From positions 5,844 to 69,843 of the forward strand of contig JAZONR010000023.1 in the NCBI GenBank assembly GCA_045654645.1: a stretch of DNA of 64,000 nt. The letters are read 5' to 3'. Positions 34,452 to 44,509 of this stretch are shown here, piece by piece (the first letter of the stretch is position 1; every line of letters begins with the position of its first letter). The position numbers and the translations under genes were made by a program. The notes under the pieces are model-generated. The model saw only the letters and a program-made list of their open reading frames with translations. It had not been told where the DNA came from and did no database searches. The DNA comes from HGM04593 sp045654645. Lineage in GTDB: Bacteria > Bacteroidota > Bacteroidia > Bacteroidales > Bacteroidaceae.

Positions 34452-36113
34452 TCAGCTCAAGCCCACAATCTCACCATCAACAAAGTCGATGTGATTAGCC
34501 TGGGGGTCTTTTGGCAGACCGGGCATACGGATAATGTCGCCAGCAATGGCAACAATCATCTCGGCACCGGCATTGAGCACCACGTCGCGTATCTGAAGGT
34601 TGAAGCCCTTGACAGCACCATACTGCTTAGCATCGGCACTGAACGAGAACTGTGTCTTTGCAATACATACGGGGAACTTTGCCAAGCCATACTTCTCGGC
34701 CAACTTTATGCGATCGAGAGCAGGCTTTGCGAATGTAACCGAGGCTGCGCCATAGATATTCTTGGCAACTTTCTCAATCTTGGTCTGCACGCTATCCTCA
34801 TCGTTATAGGTAAACTGCAAGGGCTGTGAAGGATTCTTCTCAATTGTATCAACAACAATCTGAGCCATCTCAACAGCACCCTCACCACCCAGAGCAAAGG
34901 CATTGTTTATTACGAAAGGCAAGCCAAGCTCCTGCTCGCAGTGTGCCTGCAACAGTGCCATCTCCTCATCGGTGTCAGTGGCAAAGCGGTTGAACACCAC
35001 AATAACCGACTGGCCAAAAGAGCGCAGATTGGCAACGTGGCGGTCAAGGTTGGCAAGACCGTTGCGCAAGCCCTCCATATCAGGCTCCTTAATCTTGTCG
35101 AGCTCCACGCCGCCGTGCATCTTCAATCCCTGTGCTGTAGCAACAATCACTGTAGCATCGGGCTGCAAGCCACTCTTGCGACAAAGGATGTTGTAGAATT
35201 TCTCGGCTCCAAGGTCGGCTCCGAAGCCCGCCTCGGTGATGGTATACTCACTGTGGGCAAGAGCCATTTTGGTAGCAAGCTGAGAGTTGCAGCCGTGTGC
35301 AATATTTGCGAAGGGACCACCGTGTATAATGGCAGGAGTGTTCTCTGTTGTCTGCACCAAATTGGGCTGGATAGCATCCTTCAAAAGCACCATTATAGAA
35401 CCCGCAACGCCAAGGTCCTTCACAGTGAAGGGCTCGCCTGCGTATGTGTAACCAAGCATTATATTCTCGATGCGACGACGCAAATCCTCCTCATCGCTTG
35501 CAAGACAGAGAATAGCCATAAGCTCAGATGCTGGAGTGATATCAAAGCCGGCCTGCTCTACAAGACCATTGGTGGCAGGCCCCACACCGGTAATTATCTG
35601 ACGCAACGAACGGTCGTTCACGTCAAGCACGCGACGCCACAAAATCTCCTTGAGGCCAAAGCCATCCTTGGCGTGCTGATAGAGATAGTTATCGAGCAGA
35701 GCCGAAATCATATTGTGGGCCGATGTAATCGCGTGGAAATCGCCAGTGAAGTGCAAGTTGATTTTCTCCATAGGCAACACCTGGGCATATCCGCCACCGG
35801 CTGCACCACCCTTCATTCCAAAGCAGGGACCAAGAGAGGGTTCGCGCAATGCCACAACGGCCTTCTTGCCAATTTTGTTAAGACCGAGCGCAAGGCCTAT
35901 TGAAACGGTTGTCTTGCCAATTCCGGCTTTTGTAGCAGTGATGGCTGTAACAAGAATAAGCTTGCCTTTTTTCTCACCTATCAGGTTCAAAGGCAGCTTT
36001 GCAATATACTTGCCATAGTGTTCAAGGGCGTTGGCATCGATACCAATCTGCGCCGCTACATTCTCAATGCGCTCAAGTTTGGTTTCGTGAGCAATTTGGA
36101 TGTCACTCTTCAT
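34452..36113 (-). CDS. fhs: Formate--tetrahydrofolate ligase
   Basis: 553-aa ATP-dependent enzyme making 10-formyl-THF from formate, supplying one-carbon units in an anaerobe. The P-loop reads TKAGIGKTT (61-69), where other family members have T-P-x-G-E-G-K-T; PSLGPCFGMKGGAAGGGYAQV and the FTGDFHAI segment are typical. The protein is full length. A TATCTTCG box at 36152-36159 (minus) lies 38 bp before the ATG. Downstream 78 bp separate it from rarA and hold a coding-like fragment noted under findings. Confidence 0.95.
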   Translation of the reverse strand: MKSDIQIAHETKLERIENVAAQIGIDANALEHYGKYIAKLPLNLIGEKKGKLILVTAITATKAGIGKTTVSIGLALGLNKIGKKAVVALREPSLGPCFGMKGGAAGGGYAQVLPMEKINLHFTGDFHAITSAHNMISALLDNYLYQHAKDGFGLKEILWRRVLDVNDRSLRQIITGVGPATNGLVEQAGFDITPASELMAILCLASDEEDLRRRIENIMLGYTYAGEPFTVKDLGVAGSIMVLLKDAIQPNLVQTTENTPAIIHGGPFANIAHGCNSQLATKMALAHSEYTITEAGFGADLGAEKFYNILCRKSGLQPDATVIVATAQGLKMHGGVELDKIKEPDMEGLRNGLANLDRHVANLRSFGQSVIVVFNRFATDTDEEMALLQAHCEQELGLPFVINNAFALGGEGAVEMAQIVVDTIEKNPSQPLQFTYNDEDSVQTKIEKVAKNIYGAASVTFAKPALDRIKLAEKYGLAKFPVCIAKTQFSFSADAKQYGAVKGFNLQIRDVVLNAGAEMIVAIAGDIIRMPGLPKDPQANHIDFVDGEIVGLS

Positions 36114-36276
36114 AAAATATTATCTTTTAAAATGTTTTTTCTACAACAGTGCGAAGATACGAAAATAAATTGAAAAAACAGCCATTAGCACAAATTTAAG
36201 GAGCACAAAAACCAAGCATTACAAAAAAAAGGCTATTTTTGCGACGTTACTGTGTATAAAAACAAACACCGCCACT

Positions 36277-37161
36277 ATGTTATCGATACTCATACCCACC
36301 AAAGACTACGATTGTCATCAGCTCATTGAAGAGCTGCAAAGGCAAGGCGAACTGCTTGGTGTGCCCTATGAGATTATAGTGGGGGAAGACGGCACATCGG
36401 CCCACAATCTGCAAAAAAACATTACCGCCGAGGAATTGCCTTGCTGCCGTCGCATAATAAGCCGGGAGAACATCGGGCGCGCCAACATACGCAACAGGCT
36501 TGCCATTGAGGCAAAGCAGCCCAATCTGCTCTTCATCGACAGCGATGCCATTGTTGAGAAGAGAGACTTCCTTGCCAGCTACATTGCCGCCCTGCACAAC
36601 CATAAGGTAGTTTGTGGAGGGCTATACCACACAACCAAACTGAACGACCCGGCCTGCAGCCTGCGCTTCAAATATGAGCGGAAGGCCGACACCAAGCGCG
36701 ATGCGGCAACGCGAAGTCTAAGACCATACGACAACTTCACCACCTTTAATTTTGCCATTTCCCGCGAGTTGTTTTTGTCAATATTTTTCAAGAAAGAGAT
36801 AAAGCAATACGGCTACGAAGACGCACTTTTCGGCAAGGAGCTTGAGAGGCGCGGAGTTCCCGTAATTCACATCGAGAACAGATTGTTGCACAACGGATTA
36901 GAGAACAACGCCATATTCCTTGAAAAGACAATGCAGGCGCTAGGTACATTGGCGTCTATCGAGCAGTTAATTGGCACCACGCCACTGCTATCGACAGCAG
37001 CCAAGCTGCGCAAATGGCACGTTGCCTGCATTTATTTTCTGCTGTGGAGAGCACTGCGTCGCCCCATAACCCGCAATCTTTTGGGCAAGCACCCATCGCT
37101 GTTCCTCTTCAACATCTACAAATTGGGGTATTATCTTGCCATAAAGAGAGGGTTCCTATAA
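36277..37161 (+). CDS. Family 2 glycosyltransferase
   Basis: 294-aa GT-A fold glycosyltransferase. The N-terminus MLSILIPTKDYD is the standard nucleotide-binding start; the metal-binding motif is FIDSDAIV near residues 87-93; the catalytic-base region is near YGYEDALFGKELERRG (residues 180-195). There is no TM segment except a weakly hydrophobic C-terminus. Donor and acceptor are unknown. It stands alone between fhs and glnS with a TATTTTTG box at 36234-36241 before it. A role in surface glycan synthesis is inferred from the family. Confidence 0.82.
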   Translation: MLSILIPTKDYDCHQLIEELQRQGELLGVPYEIIVGEDGTSAHNLQKNITAEELPCCRRIISRENIGRANIRNRLAIEAKQPNLLFIDSDAIVEKRDFLASYIAALHNHKVVCGGLYHTTKLNDPACSLRFKYERKADTKRDAATRSLRPYDNFTTFNFAISRELFLSIFFKKEIKQYGYEDALFGKELERRGVPVIHIENRLLHNGLENNAIFLEKTMQALGTLASIEQLIGTTPLLSTAAKLRKWHVACIYFLLWRALRRPITRNLLGKHPSLFLFNIYKLGYYLAIKRGFL

Positions 37162-37220
37162 CAACATAATCGCGCGCCATCCCATTGGCACCGCCACAAG
37201 CGCAATATTACGCCCAATAT

Positions 37221-37251
37221 TTCGTAATTCCATTTTTTTGGACTATTTTTG
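37221..37251 (+). promoter_or_regulatory. Promoter of glnS
   Basis: TTCG (37221-37224), 19-bp spacer, TATTTTTG (37244-37251), about 60 bp before the ATG. Confidence 0.55.
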
Positions 37252-37312
37252 CATTTGCGTATTGTCAAAGACAATAATCCCAAGATTACGAACATAAAAA
37301 CACTATACAGCA

Positions 37313-39055
37313 ATGGCAGAAATCAACGAAACTGAAAAGAGCGAGAAAAAGAGCGTCAGTTTTATCGAACAGATAATAATAGGCGACCTTGAGAAGGGCA
37401 AGAACGGAAGCAAAGTGCAGACACGTTTCCCACCCGAGCCCAATGGTTACCTTCACATAGGCCACGCCAAGGCTATATGTATGGACTTTGGTATGGCAGA
37501 AAAGTACAACGGAATATGCAACCTGCGTTTTGACGACACAAACCCCACCAAGGAGGATGTGGAGTATGTAGACGCCATAATGGAAGATATCAAATGGCTT
37601 GGTTTCAATTGGGCCAACGTCTACTACGCATCGGACTACTTTGACCAGTTGTGGGATTTCGCCATCAAGCTCATCAAGGAGGGCAAAGCCTACATCGACG
37701 AGCAGACAGCAGAACAGATTGCCGAGCAGAAAGGCACCCCCACACAGCCCGGCACAGACAGCCCCTATCGCAACCGCCCCGTTGAGGAGAGCCTGGAACT
37801 GTTCCAAAAGATGAACACCGGCGAAATTGAGGAGGGCCGTATGGTGCTCCGCGCCAAGATAGATATGGCAAGCCCCAATATGCATTTCCGCGACCCCATC
37901 ATATACCGCGTTGTAAAGGCTGCCCACCATCGCACCGGCGAAAAGTGGAAAGCATATCCGATGTATGACTTCGCACACGGACAGAGCGACTATTTCGAGG
38001 GCGTTACACACTCGCTTTGCACACTTGAGTTCGTGCCTCACCGCCCCCTCTATGACCTGTTCGTAGACTGGGTAAAGGATGGCAAGGACCTCGATGACAA
38101 CCGTCCACGCCAGTATGAATTCAACAAGCTCAATTTGAACTACACCCTTATGAGCAAGCGCAACCTCCTGATTCTTGTGAAGGAGGGCTTGGTAAACGGC
38201 TGGGATGACCCCCGTATGCCAACAATCTGTGGTTTCCGCCGTCGCGGCTACTCACCCGAATCAATAAGGAATTTTGTTGATAAGATTGGCTACACCACCT
38301 ATGATGCGCTCAACGACTTTGCACTGCTTGAGAGCGCCGTGCGCGAGGACCTGAACAGCCGCGCCACACGTGTATCGGCAGTAATCAACCCCGTGAAGCT
38401 CACCATAACAAACTACCCGGCCGACAAAACCGAGGCTTTGACAGCAATAAACAACCCCGAGCGTCCCGAGGACGGCACACACACCATAGAATTCTGCAAC
38501 GAGCTGTGGATTGAGCGCGACGACTTTATGGAGGACGCACCCAAGAACTACTACCGTCTGACACCGGGCCGCGAAGTGCGCTTGAAGAATGCCTACATTG
38601 TTTTGTGCACCGGTTGCAACAAGGACGAGAACGGAAATGTTACCGAGGTGCTTTGCGAATATATCCCCGAGACAAAGACCGGCGAGGCCGACGCTAACCG
38701 CAAGGTCAAGAGCACAATCCACTGGGTGAGCCGCCGCCACTGCGTCGATGCAGAAGTGCGTCTCTATGACCGTCTTTGGCGTGCCGAGAACCCACGAGAC
38801 GAAATGGCTGCCATCCGCGAGGCAAAAGGCTGCGATGCACTTGAGGCTATGAAGGAGATGATTAACCCCGACTCACTCAACATTCTCAAGGGTTGCAAGG
38901 TTGAGAAATACCTGACAGAGCGCAAGCCGCTCGACTACCTGCAGTTCCAGCGCATCGGCTACTTCAACATCGACCCGGATTCAACACCCGAGCAGTTGAT
39001 TTTCAACCGCACAGTGTCGCTCAAAGACACTTGGAACAAGATAAAGAACAAGTAA
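37313..39055 (+). CDS. glnS: Glutaminyl-tRNA synthetase
   Basis: 580-aa class I aminoacyl-tRNA synthetase charging tRNA-Gln. The HIGH box is in PEPNGYLHIGHAK (48-51), the KMSK counterpart is LMSKRNLL near residue 283, and the GlnRS anticodon-binding beta-barrels fill the C-terminal half. Compared with E. coli it has a short lysine-rich N-terminal extension. Its presence indicates direct glutaminylation. The TPR gene follows after 17 bp, likely on the same message. Confidence 0.96.
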   Translation: MAEINETEKSEKKSVSFIEQIIIGDLEKGKNGSKVQTRFPPEPNGYLHIGHAKAICMDFGMAEKYNGICNLRFDDTNPTKEDVEYVDAIMEDIKWLGFNWANVYYASDYFDQLWDFAIKLIKEGKAYIDEQTAEQIAEQKGTPTQPGTDSPYRNRPVEESLELFQKMNTGEIEEGRMVLRAKIDMASPNMHFRDPIIYRVVKAAHHRTGEKWKAYPMYDFAHGQSDYFEGVTHSLCTLEFVPHRPLYDLFVDWVKDGKDLDDNRPRQYEFNKLNLNYTLMSKRNLLILVKEGLVNGWDDPRMPTICGFRRRGYSPESIRNFVDKIGYTTYDALNDFALLESAVREDLNSRATRVSAVINPVKLTITNYPADKTEALTAINNPERPEDGTHTIEFCNELWIERDDFMEDAPKNYYRLTPGREVRLKNAYIVLCTGCNKDENGNVTEVLCEYIPETKTGEADANRKVKSTIHWVSRRHCVDAEVRLYDRLWRAENPRDEMAAIREAKGCDALEAMKEMINPDSLNILKGCKVEKYLTERKPLDYLQFQRIGYFNIDPDSTPEQLIFNRTVSLKDTWNKIKNK

Positions 39056-39072
39056 CACAACAAACGAAAAGG

Positions 39073-40506
39073 ATGAACTACGACAAAGGCTTCTTCGACT
39101 CTCCCGAATTTCGCGAACTGCTTGCACGCTATGAGCAGTCGCGCAGATTGGGAATGAGCGCATACTTCGGCATCGATGAGTTTGCCGACCTTATATCGTA
39201 CTTCCTTTTCATTGACAACCGCGACGAGGCAATGCAGGCGCTCGAAACATCGAAGCGTCTGCACCCCTCGGCCCCGGAGAATATAAAGCTCGAAATCAAG
39301 GTGTTGCTATGCTATGGCGAGCCCACGCAGGCCCTAAAGCTCTTCAACAGCCTGAAATATACCGAGGATATCGAGAGTAAGACAATAAAGGCCGAAATAA
39401 TGCTTGCATTAAAAGACTTTAAGCAGGCACGCGAACTTGCAATGTCGATATTGCAGGCATCACACCCCGAGGATGACTGCGTCTATGACGCACTGGAGGT
39501 GCTGCTCGACTGCGGCTTTGCACTCGACGCACTTGCCATTTGCGAAAAGGCACTCAAGGCAGCCCCCGGACGCAGCAACCTGCTTGAAGTGAAGGGAGAA
39601 TGTCTCATTGAGCTGCAACGCATAAACGAGGCTGTTGAAATATATAATCGCCTGCTCGACACCTCACCCTACTCCACCTTCTATTGGGAGCAGTTGGGAC
39701 ACATATATTATATGGTAAAAAGGTTTGGCAAAGCACTCGAGTGCTTTGAGTTTGAACTGACCATCAACGAGGAGATTGAGTATGCGGCAATGATGCAGGC
39801 CTACTGCTACTACCACCTACGCAACTATGAAAAGGCAAAGGAGATTTTCATAACCTTTGCCAACAAATACGAAAAATCGGTTATTCCTTTCTTTTACATA
39901 GGTCTCATAAACCATCATCAGGGAAAGACCGCCGAGGCTATTGCAGCGTTTGCCGTATGTATAAGCCGTGCCCAGGAAGGCACAATAGAGATGATGCTCT
40001 CGAGGATAAACAGGGCAATGCTGCTCGACAGTATTGGAAATGAAGAGCGCGCCGATGAGGGAATGTCAATGGCACTGCTTATGCACCCCGACAATATGAA
40101 ACAGCTGGTGCTAACCGGCAAGCACCTCTATGAACTGCGCGACAAGGAAAATCTCACATTCGATGATATGAACACACTCGAGTCAAAAGAGTGGAACACA
40201 GAGGACACGCTCTACAAACTGGGAGCGCACCTTGTAAAGCACAACCATTTGGCAATGGCCAAGAGAGTGTTCAAATATTGCCGCGACATCAGCTATGACC
40301 CCTCCGACATTGACGCACACATAGCCTACATACTGTGGAACAGCGACCGAAGAGAGGAAGCCGCCACTGCAATAGAAAACGCCCTTGAGGGACGCTCTTG
40401 CGTGCTGTTCGACCTGTTCAACCTCCCCTACAGCGCCAATATGGACACCGCCTCGTTCATAGAGGCAGCGCAAAAAAAGGGCGAAGCCAATGGCAACGCC
40501 CAATAA
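39073..40506 (+). CDS. Tetratricopeptide repeat protein
   Basis: 477-aa cytoplasmic protein with no signal peptide, starting MNYDKGFFDSPEFRELLARYEQ at 39073 (a TTG at 39031 lies inside glnS and is rejected). From residue 55 to about 420 it is a chain of TPR-like helix pairs, for example INEAVEIYNRLLDTSPYSTFYWEQLGHI and FGKALECFEFELTINEEIEYAAM. No catalytic domain is seen. It follows glnS closely; many Bacteroidota encode an orthologous long TPR protein of unknown role. Confidence 0.82.
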   Translation: MNYDKGFFDSPEFRELLARYEQSRRLGMSAYFGIDEFADLISYFLFIDNRDEAMQALETSKRLHPSAPENIKLEIKVLLCYGEPTQALKLFNSLKYTEDIESKTIKAEIMLALKDFKQARELAMSILQASHPEDDCVYDALEVLLDCGFALDALAICEKALKAAPGRSNLLEVKGECLIELQRINEAVEIYNRLLDTSPYSTFYWEQLGHIYYMVKRFGKALECFEFELTINEEIEYAAMMQAYCYYHLRNYEKAKEIFITFANKYEKSVIPFFYIGLINHHQGKTAEAIAAFAVCISRAQEGTIEMMLSRINRAMLLDSIGNEERADEGMSMALLMHPDNMKQLVLTGKHLYELRDKENLTFDDMNTLESKEWNTEDTLYKLGAHLVKHNHLAMAKRVFKYCRDISYDPSDIDAHIAYILWNSDRREEAATAIENALEGRSCVLFDLFNLPYSANMDTASFIEAAQKKGEANGNAQ

Positions 40507-40549
40507 TCCGTATTCAAAGGCACAGCCCCCGGCTGCAGCCCCTATATAA

Positions 40550-41617
40550 TCATTTCTCCTCGGAAAAATCCTTTATACGGTTCTCCTCCGACATTCGGCA
40601 CACAAGCAGATTACCATTGTTTTCGGCAACAATGCAATCATCGAGTCCAATAACCACAACTTTCTTCACACCGCGAGCATCAACTATGCAGTTACGCGAC
40701 TCGGCAAACACCACATTGCTCTCAAGCGCGGCATTACCGTTCACATCGTGCTGCACATTGCTGTGCAATGATACCCAGGTACCTAAGTCGCTCCATCCGA
40801 AATTTGCCGGAAACACAAATATCTCATCGGCACGCTCCATAATTGCATAATCGACCGAAATGCTGCGACACTCGGGGAAACGTTCATCCACCAACTGCTG
40901 CTCCTGGGCTGTATCATAATATGGCATAAGAGATTCAAACACCGACGCAATTGGGGATTGATAAACCCTAAAGGCATTCACAATCGTAGAGACATTCCAT
41001 ATAAAGATGCCCGAGTTCCAATAGAAATTATTCTTGGCTATATAAGCCTTAGCCACATCAAGCGCAGGTTTCTCCTTGAAAGAATCAACACGAAAGACCT
41101 CCTTGTTGGAAAGCGAGGAAGCTCCCAGCACTGCCTCTATATAGCCATAACCTGTATCGGGGCGTGTAGGCTTTATACCAAGAGTGAGAATAGCATCGGA
41201 ACCGGCCACAAAAGAGAGCGACGACCTCACCACACGGCGAAACTCATCCACGTCGGCCACAAAATGGTCGCTGGGAGTTACCACCATATTGGCATTAGGG
41301 TCGCGTTTCTTTATTTTCCACGCAGCATACGCAATACAGGGAGCAGTGTTGCGACGGCAAGGCTCTTTCAAGATATTACCCTCTGCAATTTCGGGCAGCT
41401 GCTCCCTCACCATAGGGGCATACTTTTCCGATGTCAAAACCCAAATATTTTCGGGCGGGCACAGACCGGCAAATCGGTCTATGGTCAGTTGCAAAAGGGA
41501 CTTGCCACAACCAAGCACATCAATAAACTGCTTGGGGCAATCGACCGTGCTCATTGGCCAGAAACGGCTTCCGATGCCGCCGGCCATTACAACAACGTGG
41601 TTATGAGATGTAGCCAT
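40550..41617 (-). CDS. manC: Mannose-1-phosphate guanylyltransferase
   Basis: 355-aa nucleotidyltransferase making GDP-mannose from GTP and mannose-1-phosphate, feeding fucose and mannose into surface glycans. The signature GGIGSRFWPMS...PKQF lies at residues 13-31, followed by TPSDHFV and the Mg-binding GYGYIEA region. The bifunctional isomerase domain is absent, so this is the short form. The start at 41617 (MATSHNH) directly precedes the core; the longer frame to 41659 crosses the promoter. It converges on the TPR gene with a 43-bp gap. Confidence 0.9.
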   Translation of the reverse strand: MATSHNHVVVMAGGIGSRFWPMSTVDCPKQFIDVLGCGKSLLQLTIDRFAGLCPPENIWVLTSEKYAPMVREQLPEIAEGNILKEPCRRNTAPCIAYAAWKIKKRDPNANMVVTPSDHFVADVDEFRRVVRSSLSFVAGSDAILTLGIKPTRPDTGYGYIEAVLGASSLSNKEVFRVDSFKEKPALDVAKAYIAKNNFYWNSGIFIWNVSTIVNAFRVYQSPIASVFESLMPYYDTAQEQQLVDERFPECRSISVDYAIMERADEIFVFPANFGWSDLGTWVSLHSNVQHDVNGNAALESNVVFAESRNCIVDARGVKKVVVIGLDDCIVAENNGNLLVCRMSEENRIKDFSEEK

Positions 41618-41656
41618 TCTCTTATAGTGTTTAAAACATATCAGGGTGAATTGATG

Positions 41657-41687
41657 CAAATTTATATAAAAAGGAGAAACTATGCAA
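41657..41687 (-). promoter_or_regulatory. Promoter of manC
   Basis: Minus strand TTGC (41687-41684), 19-bp spacer, TAAATTTG (41664-41657), 39 bp before the manC start. Confidence 0.6.
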
Positions 41688-41839
41688 GGCTTTTCCCGTA
41701 TTTACAAGAGAGAGCAGGCAACGCCGTGCGGCAAAGAGGAGAGGCACACATCCAAGAATGAGAAAAACAGGCATACAGCGCTAAACACCAAAGAATTGAG
41801 ATAAAAAAATGAGAGCATACACATAAACTTTGTTTTTTA

Positions 41840-41870
41840 TTTGAAAAAAATAAAACTTTAACTACCTTTG
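41840..41870 (+). promoter_or_regulatory. Promoter of the wecA-like gene
   Basis: TTTG (41840-41843), 19-bp spacer, TACCTTTG (41863-41870): a full match to the Bacteroides consensus, 59 bp before the ATG. Confidence 0.75.
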
Positions 41871-41929
41871 CGCTAATAGCTATAACTAATTTAGGTATCA
41901 AACAACAAATACAAAAAACATTCACAACT

Positions 41930-43096
41930 ATGTCCGACATACTTCAAATCCTTTTAGCAGCGCTGTTTGCTTTTGCAGGAACCCTATGGATGCACCCAAA
42001 GGTTTTAAAGATTGCTATCTTGAAAAACATTGTTGATAACCCCGACGCCAGAAAACTGCAGCGCAACCCGGTGCCGGTGATGGGTGGAGTCGCTGTTTTT
42101 TTCGGCATTGCCATTGGATTGTGCAGTTCATCGGCAATTTTCAACAGCGCCAGCACTTTTATGCTTATTTCGGCAATGCTCATAATGCTTTATGTGGGCA
42201 CAATTGATGATATCATAGACCTGTCGGCAGGTATAAGATTTCTAATAGAAATAATCATCATTGTATGGCTAATGTATGCCAGCCAGTCATCAATTAATTG
42301 CTTTTGGGGATTGTGGGGCATAAACACCATTCCAATGTGGTTTGGTTACGCCCTCACTGTCTTTGCCGCAGTGGGAATAATCAACGCCATCAACCTGATA
42401 GACGGAGTAAACGGACTTTCGTCGGGCTTCTGCTTTATGTCCTCTATTCTATTCACCATATTCTTCTACTGTACCGGAAACTACGTGATGGCAACATTGG
42501 CAATCTCTGCTGCAGGCGCCATTGTACCGTTTTTCCTTCACAATGTATTCGGCAGCAAAACAAGAATGTTCATTGGCGATGGAGGAACACTGGTCATTGG
42601 AACTATGATGTCAATGTTTGTAATGAGCATACTCGACAGGAATTCGGGATGCGCATTGTTGGCCGCAAAAGGGTTCGGACTCATTCCTTTCACACTTGCC
42701 GTGCTCTCAATTCCCATATTTGACACACTGCGAGTGATGACAACAAGAATCCTGAACAAGAAATCGCCGTTCCACCCCGACAAGACACACCTGCACCATA
42801 TGTTCATTGAGTTGGGCTTCTCACACACCGGCACAACAATGTCAATCCTCACAATAAACTTCCTAATTGTGATTACTTGGTTTGTCTCTTATAAGCTGGG
42901 AGCATCAGTAGACCTGCAGCTCTATATAGTAATAGCATTGAGCCTATTGGGCACTTTCGGTTTCTACAAATTTGCCGAAAAGCAGATAAAGAACAACGGC
43001 AAGGGGCTTAAGGTTCTAAAGGGAATTGCCAAGGCCGTACACTTTGAGAAGAAAGGCATTTGGGACCACATTGAGAAGATTGTAGACAGATTCTAA
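41930..43096 (+). CDS. WecA/Rfe-like undecaprenyl-phosphate sugar-1-phosphate transferase
   Basis: 388-aa polytopic membrane enzyme of the MraY/WecA (GT4-type) family, starting lipid-linked synthesis of O-antigen, capsule or glycoprotein glycan. About eleven TM helices. The Mg-binding GTIDDIIDL has Asp93 and Asp94; NLIDGVNGLSSG, FIGDGGTLVIG and the histidine motif HPDKTHLHHMF follow in family order. The sugar is probably GlcNAc-1-P, but MraY-type or other HexNAc substrates cannot be excluded; MraY itself normally sits in a dcw cluster, absent here. The C-terminal 30 residues are a basic cytoplasmic tail. Confidence 0.88.
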   Translation: MSDILQILLAALFAFAGTLWMHPKVLKIAILKNIVDNPDARKLQRNPVPVMGGVAVFFGIAIGLCSSSAIFNSASTFMLISAMLIMLYVGTIDDIIDLSAGIRFLIEIIIIVWLMYASQSSINCFWGLWGINTIPMWFGYALTVFAAVGIINAINLIDGVNGLSSGFCFMSSILFTIFFYCTGNYVMATLAISAAGAIVPFFLHNVFGSKTRMFIGDGGTLVIGTMMSMFVMSILDRNSGCALLAAKGFGLIPFTLAVLSIPIFDTLRVMTTRILNKKSPFHPDKTHLHHMFIELGFSHTGTTMSILTINFLIVITWFVSYKLGASVDLQLYIVIALSLLGTFGFYKFAEKQIKNNGKGLKVLKGIAKAVHFEKKGIWDHIEKIVDRF

Positions 43097-43116
43097 AAAG
43101 AGATAGATATCTTAAA

Positions 43117-43152
43117 CAATAATAGTCGCTGCTGTGGCAGCGACTATTATTG
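43117..43152. terminator. Two-way terminator between the wecA-like and DUF5103 genes
   Basis: Perfect 16-bp arms (43117-43132 and 43137-43152) with a TGTG loop. Confidence 0.85.
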
Positions 43153-43175
43153 TTTATGTATCAGCGACACACAGA

Positions 43176-44423
43176 TTAATTACTCTCCAAGCTGTAGTTT
43201 ATGCGATGCACGCCCAACAAGCGGTCATACCTTTCGGCAAATCCTCTATAATAGATATAAATGAGATATTCATTCTCTGTCTCATAAAAATTGCCCTCGG
43301 TTGAAACCGTCTCCACCTTTGTTGCCCCGTGAGGCAACCAAGCATACATATAGTTATAAAGGCCCAATTTCAATTGCCGGGCTGTAAAATAATAATCACC
43401 CTCGGCATCATAGCTGAGCTTTGTGAGCGGGGTGAGGCCGTTACAGAAATCCCCAAGCAGATAGTAATCGCCACCGTCGCGATAAGGAACATCCAATGCA
43501 AAATGCACGTAGACATAATCGGCCTCAATCTCTGTTCCACGCCCCTCGAGCGTGTTTATATAGGACATTCCATTCTCATCGTGATAGTTGGAGCGGCTTG
43601 TGCGGGGTTTGTCCACATAGAGCAACGCATTGTAATGCGGTTTCACATAGACAACTTCTTCCACTCCTTCGCCGGGAGAGTTAGGGTCCACCAGTTCAAA
43701 GCGACGATACTCGTTCCCGGCATTAAAAATGAGTTTCTCATTATGCACATACTCTACCCTGCCCGATGTTACATAGGTGGGCACAAGCCCCTGCACTGCA
43801 GTATCGCGGCGGCGATTTTGATAGACCACCGGCTTTATTTCACTTGCAGGAGAGGATACAAACGAAGGGTAATCGACTGTAAAGGAGAGTTGCTGATGCA
43901 CACTATTGAATGAGATATCGGTGTTACCACTCACTGCGGCCTCAATAGCCACACAGGGCTCCACTACCGAAAATTCGAACATCACAACAGGCGAGTCATC
44001 ATCAGACTCTGCCTCATACACCTCGACAATATAGTTACCCGAGAGTTTCAACGACACATCGGCATTGGGCAGCGTAAAACTGTAATGAGTATAGAGTTGA
44101 GTGGTATTAACAGAGTTTTCCCACTCCTCGACAGGCACACCATTGAAGCCCTCAAGATAATCAATCTCCGGCAGCCCGGAAGGTGTCCAGTCGGCATTGC
44201 AGTGCACAATGCGATAGAGATAACGATGATATATGTGAGATAGTTCATCAAAGGAGAATTGCAGTTCATCATCGCTGCCAAGCACCATAACAGCAGGCGC
44301 ATCCCACACATCATCGAGCACCACACGGGAACTCTTAACAGTAGGCGAAAGCGAGCGTGCAGGCTGTGCACCCGCCACAGCAGCAATTGCCAACAGCATA
44401 TATGTAAAGATATATTTCAGCAT
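43176..44423 (-). CDS. DUF5103 secreted protein
   Basis: 415-aa exported protein with a signal peptide (MLKYIFTYMLLAIAAVAGAQ, cleavage near 19-20). The mature part is all beta: an N-terminal domain with HIYHRYLYRIVHCNADW (a conserved stretch of DUF5103), and a C-terminal carbohydrate-binding-module-like domain with DYYLLGDFCNGLTPLTKLSYD and GDYYFTARQLKLGLYNYMY, resembling CBM48/E-set folds. No catalytic residues are known. The family is widespread in Bacteroidota. A TACCTTCG box at 44442-44449 (minus) lies 18 bp before the start. Confidence 0.8.
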   Translation of the reverse strand: MLKYIFTYMLLAIAAVAGAQPARSLSPTVKSSRVVLDDVWDAPAVMVLGSDDELQFSFDELSHIYHRYLYRIVHCNADWTPSGLPEIDYLEGFNGVPVEEWENSVNTTQLYTHYSFTLPNADVSLKLSGNYIVEVYEAESDDDSPVVMFEFSVVEPCVAIEAAVSGNTDISFNSVHQQLSFTVDYPSFVSSPASEIKPVVYQNRRRDTAVQGLVPTYVTSGRVEYVHNEKLIFNAGNEYRRFELVDPNSPGEGVEEVVYVKPHYNALLYVDKPRTSRSNYHDENGMSYINTLEGRGTEIEADYVYVHFALDVPYRDGGDYYLLGDFCNGLTPLTKLSYDAEGDYYFTARQLKLGLYNYMYAWLPHGATKVETVSTEGNFYETENEYLIYIYYRGFAERYDRLLGVHRINYSLESN

Positions 44424-44509
44424 TTTAGCACTATTTGACGGCGAAGGTAAGCATTAAAAAACAAAAATTCCGTATATTTACATAATTTATGACGCAAAGC
44501 CACTCCACA

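Larger units (their letters stand above)
41618..41929. other. Divergent intergenic region manC / wecA-like
   Basis: 312 bp with two good promoters (41657-41687 minus, 41840-41870 plus) and no supported gene. A 40-codon frame at 41682-41804 is discussed among the rejected items. Confidence 0.6.

Noticed and set aside
34941..35903. 320-codon open frame antisense to fhs
   Set aside because: Shadow of fhs, which has full family motifs.
39031..39072. TTG start extending the TPR protein into glnS
   Set aside because: ATG at 39073 has a better context and the extension overlaps the GlnRS C-terminus.
41682..41804. 40-codon ORF with a strong AAAAGGAG-like site before ATG
   Set aside because: Its apparent ribosome site is the spacer of the minus-strand manC promoter, the product is polar and low-complexity, and nothing supports conservation.
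44489..44509. Earlier ATG for the DUF1460 gene
   Set aside because: Adds seven polar residues before a complete signal peptide; the ATG at 44510 is simpler.
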